Assembly (NCBI GenBank): GCA_016716835.1
Contig: JADJUW010000001.1
Coordinates: forward strand, 2,470,001-2,534,000
Direction of reading: 5' to 3'
Length of the DNA: 64,000 nucleotides
From: Myxococcales bacterium
GTDB lineage: Bacteria > Myxococcota_A > Polyangia > Haliangiales > Haliangiaceae
Position numbers and translations under genes: made by a program. Under the pieces are notes generated by a model. That model had not been told where the DNA came from. It made no database searches and saw only the letters and a program-made list of their open reading frames with translations. Position 1 is the stretch's first letter. Every line of letters begins with the position of its first letter. Positions 46,674 through 55,726 of the stretch are shown here, one piece after another.

Positions 46674-48502
46674 GCGATGCCCTCCACGGCGGCCTCGCCG
46701 CGCTTGGCTATGAAACGCTGCGCCCGGGGCAAGCGCAGATCATTGCCGATATTTTTTCGGGACAACAGGTCGTCGCGGTGATGCCAACGGGCAGTGGCAA
46801 GTCGTTATGTTATCAACTGCCGGCGGTCGTGCTGCATGGCCGCGGCGAGGCGACCTTGGTGGTGTCGCCGCTGATTGCGCTGATGAAAGATCAGGTCGAT
46901 GGGCTGCGCGCGCGCGGCGTCGCGGCAGCCGCGCTGACCAGCAGCGATAGCAGCGACGAGCGCGACGTCGTGCTCGGGCAGTTTTTGCGCGGCGAGTTGG
47001 CGCTGCTGTATGTCGCGCCCGAGCGTTTTCGCAGCCCGCGTTTTTTGGACGCGCTGCGCGGCATGAAGGCGCCGCTTGGGCTTTTGGCGATCGACGAGGC
47101 GCACTGCATTTCCGAGTGGGGCCACGATTTTCGCCCGGAGTATCGCCGTCTGGGTGCGGTGGCGCGCGAGCTTTCGCCGGCGCGGATCGCCGCGTTTACG
47201 GCGACCGCCACGCCCGAAGTTCGCGCCGACATCGCGCATCAACTCGGCATGGAAGCGCCGCAGTTTCATCTCTATGGGTTTGACCGGCCGAACTTGCACT
47301 TGGCCGTGGAGCCGCTGGCGCACCTCAACGAAAAGGTGCCGCGCATGGTCGAGCTGCTGCGCACGCGCGAGGGCGGCGTCGGCGTCGTGTACGCGTCGAC
47401 GCGCAAGCGCGCCGAGGAATATCGCGACGCCATCGCCGCCGCGGGCATGCGGGTGGGCCTCTACCACGCCGGGCTTGGCGAGCAGGAGCGCGGCCGGGCG
47501 CAAGAGGCGTTCATGAATGGCGACGTCGACGTGATGGTTGCCACCAATGCCTTTGGCATGGGCGTCGACAAGAGCGACGTGCGGCTGGTGATTCATCCCG
47601 ACGTGCCGCGCACGCTCGAGGCCTACTACCAAGAAGCGGGGCGTGCCGGCCGCGATGGCGCCGCGGCGCGCGCGCTGATCTTATTTGCCCGCGCCGACAT
47701 TCGCTTGCAGCAATTTTTGATCGACAGCTCGGCGCCCGATGCCCACGTGCTGCGCACGGTGTGGAAGGTCTTGCGCGAAGGCGCGGTGGGGCTGGCGCAG
47801 GCGACGGCGGCGCTGCAGCGCGAGCTCGGCAAGGGCGTGCACGAGATGACCATCGACGCCGCCCTGCGCATCCTCGAGCGCCACGGGTATCTTCGCGCCG
47901 AAAACGACGTTTGGCTGGCCGAGAAGCCCTCACCCGGGCAGTTTGCCGATTTCGATCCCGAGCTTTACTCGCGCCGCGCCGCCGCCGAACACGCAAAATT
48001 CCGCCGCGTGCTTGACTATTGCGGCGCCTCCACCTGTCGCCGTCAATACCTGCTGCACTACTTTGGCGACCCGGCGTGGGCGCTGCCACAGACCACGTGC
48101 GGCTTTTGCGATCGCTGCGACCAAGTGGTCTATGGCCAAGCGCAAGGCGGCGACGAGGTGGTCAGCCACACCTTGCTCGCGGTGATCGCGGCGTTGGGCG
48201 GCCGCTTTGGCCGCAAGCGCGTGATCGCCGTGGCCCGCGGCACCGACGACGACCCGCGGTTGGCCGAGTTGCCCGAACGCGGCAAGTTGCGTCGCAACAA
48301 GCAAGAATCGCTGTTTGAGGCCATGCGCTGGCTCGAGCAGCAGGGCTACGTCGCGACCAGCACCGGCGAATATCCAACCGTCGCGTGCACGGCGCAGGGC
48401 CGCAAGTGGCTCACGCAAACGCCAACCGCTGGCGCGGCGCCCATGCCTTCTACGGCCGCGCGACGAGCTGGGAAATCAAGAGCGCCAAGATCGCGCCGAT
48501 AG
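46670..48502 (+). CDS. recQ: ATP-dependent DNA helicase RecQ
   Basis: From the GTG at 46670 the product is 610 residues. Helicase motifs are complete: LRPGQAQI, Walker A MPTGSGKSLCYQLP, DEAH in AIDEAHCISEWGHDFRPEY, ATATP, ATNAFGMGVDKSDVR and QEAGRAGRDG. The zinc-binding part follows with Cys residues in CGASTCRRQYLLHYFG and CGFCDRC. The C-terminus lacks a convincing HRDC domain and instead continues with a winged-helix-like segment. It unwinds 3'-tailed DNA in recombination repair. The start overlaps the upstream gene (GTGA) and the end overlaps an opposite-strand gene by 53 bases. Confidence 0.95.
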   Translation: MSDALHGGLAALGYETLRPGQAQIIADIFSGQQVVAVMPTGSGKSLCYQLPAVVLHGRGEATLVVSPLIALMKDQVDGLRARGVAAAALTSSDSSDERDVVLGQFLRGELALLYVAPERFRSPRFLDALRGMKAPLGLLAIDEAHCISEWGHDFRPEYRRLGAVARELSPARIAAFTATATPEVRADIAHQLGMEAPQFHLYGFDRPNLHLAVEPLAHLNEKVPRMVELLRTREGGVGVVYASTRKRAEEYRDAIAAAGMRVGLYHAGLGEQERGRAQEAFMNGDVDVMVATNAFGMGVDKSDVRLVIHPDVPRTLEAYYQEAGRAGRDGAAARALILFARADIRLQQFLIDSSAPDAHVLRTVWKVLREGAVGLAQATAALQRELGKGVHEMTIDAALRILERHGYLRAENDVWLAEKPSPGQFADFDPELYSRRAAAEHAKFRRVLDYCGASTCRRQYLLHYFGDPAWALPQTTCGFCDRCDQVVYGQAQGGDEVVSHTLLAVIAALGGRFGRKRVIAVARGTDDDPRLAELPERGKLRRNKQESLFEAMRWLEQQGYVATSTGEYPTVACTAQGRKWLTQTPTAGAAPMPSTAARRAGKSRAPRSRR

Positions 48503-48872
48503 CGCCGGTGCGCAGCGCGCCCGAGATGGCGAGCGAGCGGCGGAAGGCCAAGGGGAACCCAAGGTCGCGCGCGTGGCGGACGTTTGAAAAAATGATGAAG
48601 CCGTAATACGCGATGATTAGCGCGACCATGGAAATGCCAAAAGGTGCGCTCTTCTTGGCAAAGGTCAGGCCGCCAATGAGCGCGAGCGCCAACACTGCGA
48701 CAAAGACCAAGCGCATGCGCCCCTTGGGCTCAAACGTCTCGATCATCTGAATCTTCTGCTCCCGCGACAGCTTGATAAACGCGCCGCGCAGCATCCATTG
48801 CGACGCGATTACGAGCACCATGACCCCGACCACCGCGAAAACCACCGAGTCTTGCATGCGGCTGCCTAACAC
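48450..48872 (-). CDS. Small four-helix membrane protein of unknown function
   Basis: The 140-residue product has about four hydrophobic segments (VVFAVVGVMVLVIAS; LVFVAVLALALIGGLTF; ISMVALIIAYYGFIIF; ISGALRTGAIGAILALLIS). There is no catalytic or transport motif that I recognise. The ATG at 48857 is an alternative start. Its last 53 bases overlap the end of recQ on the other strand. Confidence 0.65.
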   Translation of the reverse strand: MLGSRMQDSVVFAVVGVMVLVIASQWMLRGAFIKLSREQKIQMIETFEPKGRMRLVFVAVLALALIGGLTFAKKSAPFGISMVALIIAYYGFIIFSNVRHARDLGFPLAFRRSLAISGALRTGAIGAILALLISQLVARP

Positions 48873-48920
48873 GAGGTATCCGCGGGCGCAAGGCGCGGCC
48901 GCGTCGCCGAAAATGAAGAA

Positions 48921-48944
48921 AGGCGCCTGTTGCTACAGGCGCCT
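48921..48944 (-). terminator. Rho-independent terminator of the Cys-containing lipoprotein gene
   Basis: A perfect 10-bp stem (48921-48930 and 48935-48944) with a TGCT loop. Read on the minus strand, it is followed by a T-rich run (TTTCTTCATTTT), and it lies about 40 bases after the stop of the gene at 48983. This is the clearest intrinsic terminator in the window. Confidence 0.75.
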
Positions 48945-48982
48945 TAGTCACTTAGTACTTAAATCCTAAGTCTCACTAGGTG

Positions 48983-49495
48983 TTAGTTAGGACATTGCCA
49001 GTCAATTATGTCGGTCTGCGGAACGGTTGAGCTAACGCACTTCCTCAGATAGCCCGAACCTGGGGTTGAAAACGGATTAACATACTGACAACCCAGAGCA
49101 ACAGGGTGGCGCACGTAGTACGTCGCCACGTAGCCAGACGGGCACCCAGGATTTGTACTATCATTAAAAATCGTAAATTGGGCTTGCTTGATTGTGAAGG
49201 ACCCGTTTGGTTCAAACACAGCGCCCCAAGCGCCGCAAGCCATGTTTTTCTCCATAAGCGACAGTGGGGTAACTGCGCACGTGTTGTTTTGATAACCCTG
49301 AACGTGGTTAAACCCCGCCTTAAGGTTGTTAATGCCAGCTGTCCCGATCGGATATGTAAATCCGTTTTCGCCGCTGTTGTTGCAGTTACGCGTGCAGAGG
49401 GCTTCGCTGTCCTCTTCCAAAACCAGGTCGTCTTCGGCGCTGATACAACCCACTAACGCCACCGCTGCGAACACGCTCATTATAATCTTCTTCAT
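48983..49495 (-). CDS. Small cysteine-containing lipoprotein of unknown function
   Basis: The ATG at 49495 has a full GGAGG site eight bases upstream, so the longer frame to 49669 is discarded. The 170 residues start with a signal peptide and lipobox (AAVALVGC) followed by an acidic stretch (DLVLEEDSEALC). The mature part holds about nine cysteines, many near aromatic residues (CTRNCNN; NPGCPSGY; CQYVNPF; RKCVSS; DWQCPN), pointing to a disulfide-stabilised exported domain. The gene is visibly less GC-rich than its neighbours. I do not recognise the family. It is followed by a strong terminator. Confidence 0.75.
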   Translation of the reverse strand: MKKIIMSVFAAVALVGCISAEDDLVLEEDSEALCTRNCNNSGENGFTYPIGTAGINNLKAGFNHVQGYQNNTCAVTPLSLMEKNMACGAWGAVFEPNGSFTIKQAQFTIFNDSTNPGCPSGYVATYYVRHPVALGCQYVNPFSTPGSGYLRKCVSSTVPQTDIIDWQCPN

Positions 49496-49617
49496 TTTGT
49501 TATCCTCCGACACTAAGACTAAGCAAGTCTGATGCCATAGGTAACTTGCTGAAATTACTTGCCAGATACGGGAAATGAAGTGCAAATAAGGCCTGCTGTG
49601 CTTTGGAGTGCACCTAC

Positions 49618-50931
49618 CTATGGCGTCCAAGTGCAAATAGACTGCGAGCTGGCGGCGCAACGGATCCAACGAGTTAGCGCGTCGTCATGGTCAGCGGGAA
49701 GCGTCGAGTTATCCCACTCCCGCAGCGACTTGCCATTTCCGACCCAATACGAGTCCCCGCTAGCGGCGCTTCGTAGCAAGGACCACAGCGCGCTGACGTT
49801 GCGGCGGGAAAGGATGGGCGAAACATCGGTCGCTAGGTCCTCACCATTCCACACAATGACGCCATCTTCCCCAATCGACACAATCTGGCCGGATGCCGAT
49901 GACGTCACCGCCCTGATGTTGCCTCGATGCCCAACTAGCGATCTAAGCAAGCGCTCCGCCGTCACATCCCAAACTCGCAAGATGCCGTCATCACCTCCAG
50001 CAATTAGGAGCGTTCCATCTTGCGAAAACTGCAATGCAATCGAAGACTGCTCTCCGTTGCTTAGCCTAGCCTCGATTGCACCGGTTGCTACGTCGATCAC
50101 CAAGAGCGTACGCGGATCTTCCCCATCATGCACCGCTACCCACGGCTTGGTCGGATGGGTGGCGATGGCCCAGCTTGCCGTTTTTGAAACTCCGGGGATG
50201 GTTCGCAACAGTTGCCCCTGCTGATCCCAAACCTGCAGCTTGCCATCGCCAAGGCCCACGAGCCAATCGCGATCATTTAGCAAGACCGCTCGCTCTACTG
50301 GTGCGTTTGACTGCACAACAATCCAGCTGGCGGCGTCCGGCAAGTAAAGCCTAAACGTTGTGCCTCGTTGGGCACCCACCGAAATCGCTCCTCTATCGGA
50401 GAGCGACACGGACGGCGAATCGTCCTCACTGAGACCTGAATCAAGGACCTTTTCTTGGCGGCCATCGGCGCCAACCACATCGACTTTTAGAGGGCGGATG
50501 CATGACAACCGCTGGCCGAGGCGATTGACTTCCACACACCATCGACTGCCCTCGACTGGCACATAGCGTTGCACGTCGGTCGAGGCGAAATCAACTTTGC
50601 GAATCAGCCCATTGCCGTAGCCAATAAACAGGGAACGCCCAGGTCCTGCAACCACCTTGCTGACGCGGCTGCTTTCGTCCACCGTGGCTAGCAAGGTGCC
50701 ATCGTCGGCCCACATGCGCACGGAACCCTCAATATCCGCCGTTACCGCCGTGCCATCATCAAATACAACCGCGCCCGTCACGCTGCTGGCATGAGGTATC
50801 AGTTGGAAGGATCCGCCTTCGAGTTGCCAAATTCGCGTATCACCCGTGCTATCAGCCGAAAACAGGAAACGCCCGCCCGCACTGAGCGACAAAAGAGTTG
50901 GGGGGCTGACATGACCCTTTGAAAAGAGCAA
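49618..50931 (-). CDS. WD40 beta-propeller segment, C-terminal piece of the kinase-nSTAND gene
   Basis: This frame is a beta-propeller with WD40-like repeats (SLSAGGRFLFSADSTGDTRIWQLEGG; IALQFSQDGTLLIAGGDDGILRVWD; GHRGNIRAVTSSASGQIVSIGEDGVIVWN). The TTG at its left end is not a convincing start. The upstream frame (50852-54559) breaks off inside a propeller blade, and the text joins if one base is added in or next to the TTTT/AAAA run near 50921-50925. I therefore read it as the C-terminal third of one large protein. Alone it would be an orphan propeller. Confidence 0.8.
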   Translation of the reverse strand: MLFSKGHVSPPTLLSLSAGGRFLFSADSTGDTRIWQLEGGSFQLIPHASSVTGAVVFDDGTAVTADIEGSVRMWADDGTLLATVDESSRVSKVVAGPGRSLFIGYGNGLIRKVDFASTDVQRYVPVEGSRWCVEVNRLGQRLSCIRPLKVDVVGADGRQEKVLDSGLSEDDSPSVSLSDRGAISVGAQRGTTFRLYLPDAASWIVVQSNAPVERAVLLNDRDWLVGLGDGKLQVWDQQGQLLRTIPGVSKTASWAIATHPTKPWVAVHDGEDPRTLLVIDVATGAIEARLSNGEQSSIALQFSQDGTLLIAGGDDGILRVWDVTAERLLRSLVGHRGNIRAVTSSASGQIVSIGEDGVIVWNGEDLATDVSPILSRRNVSALWSLLRSAASGDSYWVGNGKSLREWDNSTLPADHDDALTRWIRCAASSQSICTWTP

Positions 50932-53900
50932 GGGATTTCAGGGTGTGTCCATCAAAGACTTCGATATCGTTTGGCATGCGATACGCCGCTGCAAAATACG
51001 CTCCATTTCCGCTGACCGCATATTGTAACGCGCCATTATGTTGGTGCGATGAAAGCGGCACTAGCTTGCCGTTTCTTAGCTGATTGGGGCCGTGGCCATT
51101 GCCAAGGATGAGGTTGTTTCCGCCAATGCAATCAATGTTATTGATGAATTCGCCGACATCAACTGAGACCTCCTCACCCGAAGGCATGCGTGTCGTCACG
51201 ATGGTCGATTCCGCCGCATCGTTTAGGGTTACTAACGATGAAGCACATGAAGTCAAACCTGTCCCAGCCAAGCCCGCTTCGAGTGGTTTGCCGTCATTAC
51301 TAAATTTGGCGATGCCCGCACCATACTGAGAATAAATCGCACCATCGATCACTTGCGCATCGAATACGGGTTCGGTGTACGGCCTGGCTGTCCACCGCGT
51401 GAGCCCCGTAGTGGCATCGAGCACCGCCACACTTCCGTTTTCAAAACCCGCCACCAGGCCAATTTCGGCGCGTTTAATAAACGTTACGGCGCTATCGGAC
51501 ACGGCTGAATCGGTTGCCCAAATGACCCGTTGCGATTCTGCAAGCGCGCGCGACGCCATGAAGCGAATGCCGGCGTCCATGGGCTTGCTGTCGAGGTATT
51601 GCACCCACGACTTGGCGGCTTCGCGCCAGTTGCCCTGGACGGCGAGATCGCGGCCTTTCTCGTAGCGTGCGGCGTCGAGCATGGCTTGGGTTTTTTGCCG
51701 TTGCGCCTCGGTGCGGCGGTTGGCTTGAAAGAGCACGATGAGGCCGATGACGAGTGCGGTGATGGCGGTAGCGAGCAAGGCGCGCTTGATACGGCGCGTG
51801 CGCTTGTCGAGCGCCACCGAGGCGACGCCGAAGTCGTTTTCGACGGTGGTGACGGCGCCCGGATAGCGCGCGCGCCACATTTGGTACTCGGCGAGGGCTT
51901 CGTCGCGCCAGAGCAGGCCGCGCGGGCGGCCGCGTTCGTGCCATTGCTTGGCGGCGGCGCGAAGTTGATCGCGCAGGCGCGCGCCCTCGGCGTCTTCGCG
52001 GCGCCATTTCACCAGGCGCGGCCAGGCCTCTAAGATGGCTTCGTGGATAACTTCGATGCGCTCGGTGCCGCCAGCGCCTTCTTGCGCGACGAGTAAGCGC
52101 GCGGTGACTAGTTTTTCTAAGACCGGCGCTGCGGCGTCGCCGCCGGAGACTTGCAACAGCTCGGGCCGGCTGAGGATGGCGCGTGTGCCGTCGGCGGTGA
52201 CGAGGTGGCGAAAAATTTCGCGCACGACCGGGCGCTCGGCCTCGGTGAGCTCGGCCATGACCGACTCCGCGTGGTAGGCCATCGCGCCGCCGACGCCGCC
52301 GAGCTCGTGATAGGCCTTGCGCGACAAGCGGCGAAAATGCTTGTCGCGAAATTGCCACAACTGATAGGCGGTAAACGATAGCAGCGCGAGCGCGGCGGAT
52401 TGATGCGACACCTCGCGCGTGATTTCGCTGACTAGTTCGTCGTCTTCAAATTCAAAGCCAACCTGGCGCGCCGGCTCGGTCAAGATGCGGCGTAAATCGT
52501 CCTCGGTCGGCGTCGTGAGCAAGTGCAGGCTGCCCGAAAGGCGGTCGCGCAGCGCCTGGATTTGCGCGATGCGAATGAGGAAGTCGTCGCGCAAGGTGGT
52601 GATGACGGCGGCCTGGCCCGAGGCGGCGAGCGCAAGCAGCAACTCGGCAAAGCGCTGCTGCTCGGCTTCATCGGCGCACAAGGTCACGAGTTCTTCGAAC
52701 TGGTCGACGATGAGAAGCGGCATCGGCGCATCGACGCGGGCCGAGAGGCGCGACAGAATAACGGCCAAATCACCGGCCTCATCGCGCGTCACTGCGACGC
52801 CGACGTTGCCAAGCGCAAAGGCGAGCGCGCCGAACGGATCCGCGCCCGGCCGCATCAGCACCACGGTGCGCGGCTCGCGCATATTGGGCACGACACCGGC
52901 TTGGATAAACGAGCTCTTACCAGAACCCGATGGACCAACCACCGCGATAAACGGCCGTTCGTTCATCCGGTTGATAAACGACAGCACCTCGGCTTCGCGA
53001 CCAAAGTAACGACTGGCGTCATTGGCCGAAAAGGTAGACAAGCCCATGTACGGCGACTCATCGCCGCGCGCCGCCTGCGCCGCCGCCTGCGCCGCATCGG
53101 TGCTGATGCCAAGTTGTTCCCACACCCCGCTGCGGCGAATCTCTAGCGGATGCGGCGACGCCATCATGCGCGCCTTGCCGGCCGTGGCGCCTATGAGCAA
53201 AAACAACTCGCGCGGCGCCCCGGGGCTGGGTTCGGCACATTCAATCGCAGGGCCAAGCGCGCAGACAAAGCCGCCGTTGCGGTCGATGACGACGGCGCCC
53301 GCGGGCACGTCGCCCAAGGTCTCGACCGAGCTGCGCTGCGGCCGCCGCAACCCCATCCAGCTTTCGACGCTGCCGGCATCTGCGACCGCCACGGTGTAAT
53401 CGTGGAGGAACTTCAACGCGCGCAGCACCTGCCCCATGATGGCCATGGCGCCAACTAAGTACGTGCGGATTTCTTCAGCGGTTGCCTTCGCGCCTGGATC
53501 TGTCGCGCGCGCGGTAAGCAACGCATCCATGGCGGTTTTTAGCTCGCTGCCGCGCTCGAAGAACAGCTCCACCAGCTCGGGCATGGGGCACAGCGCGGGC
53601 GCCTTGGCAAACGGCCGCATGAGCTCCTTGGCCAGCGTCCACCACTGTTCCGCCGTTAGCGTGCCGGTGGAAAGCTCGCGAAATAGCTCGGCGACGACCG
53701 GCGCGTCGCTATGGCGCCCCGAGGTGCGTTGGCGCAGCGCGATGGCGAGCGCGCCGGTGAACTGCGTCAGCGTGGTGGTGGTTTGCCAAAGCGCGGCGCG
53801 CAGTTGCGCCGGCGTCCGCGCGGCATCGAGCGCGGCGACGCTTTCCGCCACCGGCTGCGGCGCGCCGACCAGCACCTCGTCGCGCGTGATGGGGTCGACG

Positions 53901-54559
53901 CTTGGCAGGTTCACCGCGTCAATCGAGAGCCCCGAGGCGTCGCGCAGCGCGTTTCCAAATTCGACGGCGCTGGCGTAGCGATCTTTGGGGCGCTTGGCCA
54001 TCGCCTTGTGCAGCACGTCTTGGAATAGGTGCAGGGCCTCAGGCAATTCAGGAGGTTTTTTGCGCGCATGCGCCACCGCGAGTTCGAGCACCGTATTGCC
54101 GCTAAACGGCGTTTTGCCGGTGAGCAGCTCGTACGCCATCACGCTTAGCGAATAGACGTCGGTTTGCGTGGTAATCGGCGCGCCCGGCACCCACTGCTCA
54201 GGCGCCATATACAGCGGCGTGCCGACGCTGGTCGAGCGCTTGAGGCTGGCCGTCATTGGGGGCAGCGGCAGCTCGCCGCTGCTGTGAAGCGACGAGACCT
54301 TGGTCTCAAGGCCTATCGCGCGATTGAGCTCGCTGGCGATGCCGAGGTCGAGCAGCTTGGGAAACATGGCGCCGGCGCGCGCGATCACCATCACGTTGCC
54401 CGGCTTGATGTCTTGGTGAACGATGCCGTGCTCGTGCGCGGTGTGAATGACCTCGCATAGGCGCGTCATGAGCGGAATCGCTTTTCGGGCGGCAACGGGC
54501 CGTTCTTGCCGAGCATGTCGGCGAGCGACGTGCCGCGGACAAGTTCCATCGCAATCCAC
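50852..54559 (-). CDS. Kinase C-lobe, nSTAND1-type NTPase and first WD40 blades of one large signalling protein
   Basis: This frame holds, in order: the kinase catalytic part (VHQDIKPGN with HQD in place of HRD; LLDLGIA in place of DFG; GTPLYMAPEQW), a helical region (about 215-500), an nSTAND1-like NTPase whose entry text PYMGLSTFSANDASRYFGRE and Walker A VGPSGSGKSS (about residue 545) are typical, with DQFEELV as Walker B, a membrane-like helix near residue 935, and propeller repeats. STAND proteins are signal-driven oligomerising switches; many bacterial ones act in defence. Its start at 54559 is artificial: the N-lobe lies in the next segment, in another frame, joined at an A4 run near 54475. 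Confidence 0.85.
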   Translation of the reverse strand: MDCDGTCPRHVARRHARQERPVAARKAIPLMTRLCEVIHTAHEHGIVHQDIKPGNVMVIARAGAMFPKLLDLGIASELNRAIGLETKVSSLHSSGELPLPPMTASLKRSTSVGTPLYMAPEQWVPGAPITTQTDVYSLSVMAYELLTGKTPFSGNTVLELAVAHARKKPPELPEALHLFQDVLHKAMAKRPKDRYASAVEFGNALRDASGLSIDAVNLPSVDPITRDEVLVGAPQPVAESVAALDAARTPAQLRAALWQTTTTLTQFTGALAIALRQRTSGRHSDAPVVAELFRELSTGTLTAEQWWTLAKELMRPFAKAPALCPMPELVELFFERGSELKTAMDALLTARATDPGAKATAEEIRTYLVGAMAIMGQVLRALKFLHDYTVAVADAGSVESWMGLRRPQRSSVETLGDVPAGAVVIDRNGGFVCALGPAIECAEPSPGAPRELFLLIGATAGKARMMASPHPLEIRRSGVWEQLGISTDAAQAAAQAARGDESPYMGLSTFSANDASRYFGREAEVLSFINRMNERPFIAVVGPSGSGKSSFIQAGVVPNMREPRTVVLMRPGADPFGALAFALGNVGVAVTRDEAGDLAVILSRLSARVDAPMPLLIVDQFEELVTLCADEAEQQRFAELLLALAASGQAAVITTLRDDFLIRIAQIQALRDRLSGSLHLLTTPTEDDLRRILTEPARQVGFEFEDDELVSEITREVSHQSAALALLSFTAYQLWQFRDKHFRRLSRKAYHELGGVGGAMAYHAESVMAELTEAERPVVREIFRHLVTADGTRAILSRPELLQVSGGDAAAPVLEKLVTARLLVAQEGAGGTERIEVIHEAILEAWPRLVKWRREDAEGARLRDQLRAAAKQWHERGRPRGLLWRDEALAEYQMWRARYPGAVTTVENDFGVASVALDKRTRRIKRALLATAITALVIGLIVLFQANRRTEAQRQKTQAMLDAARYEKGRDLAVQGNWREAAKSWVQYLDSKPMDAGIRFMASRALAESQRVIWATDSAVSDSAVTFIKRAEIGLVAGFENGSVAVLDATTGLTRWTARPYTEPVFDAQVIDGAIYSQYGAGIAKFSNDGKPLEAGLAGTGLTSCASSLVTLNDAAESTIVTTRMPSGEEVSVDVGEFINNIDCIGGNNLILGNGHGPNQLRNGKLVPLSSHQHNGALQYAVSGNGAYFAAAYRMPNDIEVFDGHTLKSLALFKGSCQPPNSFVAQCGRAFPVFG

Positions 54560-54816
54560 AGCGCGCCATCGTCTTCGGCGCCGAAGGCGTAGACGTGCGC
54601 GGCAAACGGATGATCGATGCGCGAGGCGAGGCGTGCCTCACGAAGAAATTGCGTCACGCGCTCGGGGTTTTCCGCCCCCGACTGCAAGGACATCTTGACG
54701 ACGGCCTCGCGCTCAAGCGTCGGCTGGTCGGCAAGGAACACCGCGCCAAAGGCACCCTCCCCAATTTGCTCGCGGAGCACGAACTCCCCGACGCGTCGAC
54801 CGACCAAGCTTGTCAC
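54466..54816 (-). CDS. N-terminal kinase lobe of the kinase-nSTAND-WD40 protein
   Basis: The GTG at 54816 opens the true N-terminus: LVGRRVGEFVLREQIGEGAFGAVFLAD carries the glycine loop, and EAVVKMSLQSG the catalytic lysine, with an alpha-C glutamate in FLREARLASRI. The frame runs out at 54466 with PPEKRFRS. Adding one A to the A4 run gives PPEKAIPLMTRLCEVIH and continues into the segment ending at 50852. An AGGAT stretch upstream of the GTG could serve as ribosome-binding site. The combined protein would be roughly 1730 residues. Confidence 0.8.
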   Translation of the reverse strand: MTSLVGRRVGEFVLREQIGEGAFGAVFLADQPTLEREAVVKMSLQSGAENPERVTQFLREARLASRIDHPFAAHVYAFGAEDDGALWIAMELVRGTSLADMLGKNGPLPPEKRFRS

Positions 54817-54937
54817 GGCGTGCCATCCTAGCGTAAGGCGGTTACACGAAGCGAGTTTGCCCTCGAAAAACGTCGATCGAATGGAGCCAGCCACCCTTGG
54901 TTTGATAGGGATGGAGCGACTACGATGCGCGCGGCGT

Positions 54938-55726
54938 ATGCGGCGGTGGGTCACGTATTTGGCAGTGCTTGCGGTGTGCTGCGCGTGGGCGGCTCGCGAG
55001 GCGCCTCTGGCCAGCGCCGATGCCGCGGCGTGGGACCCAAACCAGGCCGCGGCCGAGGTGCTCGATGCGCGCTATCAACGAGTTGACGACGTGGCCGGGG
55101 CTGGTAACGCCATCCCAGCCGACGACACGGCGCGGCAGCCGAGCGCTGTCCCGCCGAAGAAATCGACGCGCGACGGCTCGCAGCGCCGCGACGCCAGCGC
55201 GACCAGCACATCGTTTGGCTCACTGGTTTGGATCGTGCTCGCCATCGTGGTCATTCTCGCCGTAGTGGCCCTGGTGATTACGCCCGGAGGCGCCATCGAC
55301 GTCGCCGCGACGGCGGCAGCGGACGAAGCGGCACCCTCTGCCCCTGCGCCCCCTGTTGCCGCCGCGCGCGCGCGCCAGGCCCCGCTGCAGCAGCCGCGCC
55401 AGACCGCCGATCAACTCGCGGCCGAAGGAAAATTCGCCGAGGCGATCCATGCGCTTTTGCAGCAAACCCTTGGTGAACTGGTGGTGGTGGCCAAGCACAA
55501 GATTAGTGACGCCGCCACCAGCCGCGAAATTGCACGCCACCTCGTGCTAGCGCCCGCGGCAGGCCAGGCGTTGGCGGCGCTCATCGGCGCCGTCGAACGC
55601 ACTCATTTTGGCGATGAGGTGCCCGCGCACGGCGATTACGCGCAATGCCGCGCCACGTTTGACATCTTTGCCAACACCTATCGCGGCGGACCGGCACGCA
55701 AGGGCCAGCCAGGCGTGGGCGCATGA
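54938..55726 (+). CDS. DUF4129-containing membrane protein
   Basis: The start is the ATG at 54938 or 54911; both precede the signal segment YLAVLAVCCAWAA. A second membrane helix lies near residue 95 (IVLAIVVILAVVALVI). The C-terminal half (TADQLAAEGKFAEAIHALLQQTLGEL; SREIARHL; YAQCRATFDIF) matches DUF4129, a small soluble domain often found in MoxR-type operons. It probably anchors or scaffolds the other products. The stop overlaps the next start (ATGA at 55723-55726). Confidence 0.8.
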   Translation: MRRWVTYLAVLAVCCAWAAREAPLASADAAAWDPNQAAAEVLDARYQRVDDVAGAGNAIPADDTARQPSAVPPKKSTRDGSQRRDASATSTSFGSLVWIVLAIVVILAVVALVITPGGAIDVAATAAADEAAPSAPAPPVAAARARQAPLQQPRQTADQLAAEGKFAEAIHALLQQTLGELVVVAKHKISDAATSREIARHLVLAPAAGQALAALIGAVERTHFGDEVPAHGDYAQCRATFDIFANTYRGGPARKGQPGVGA

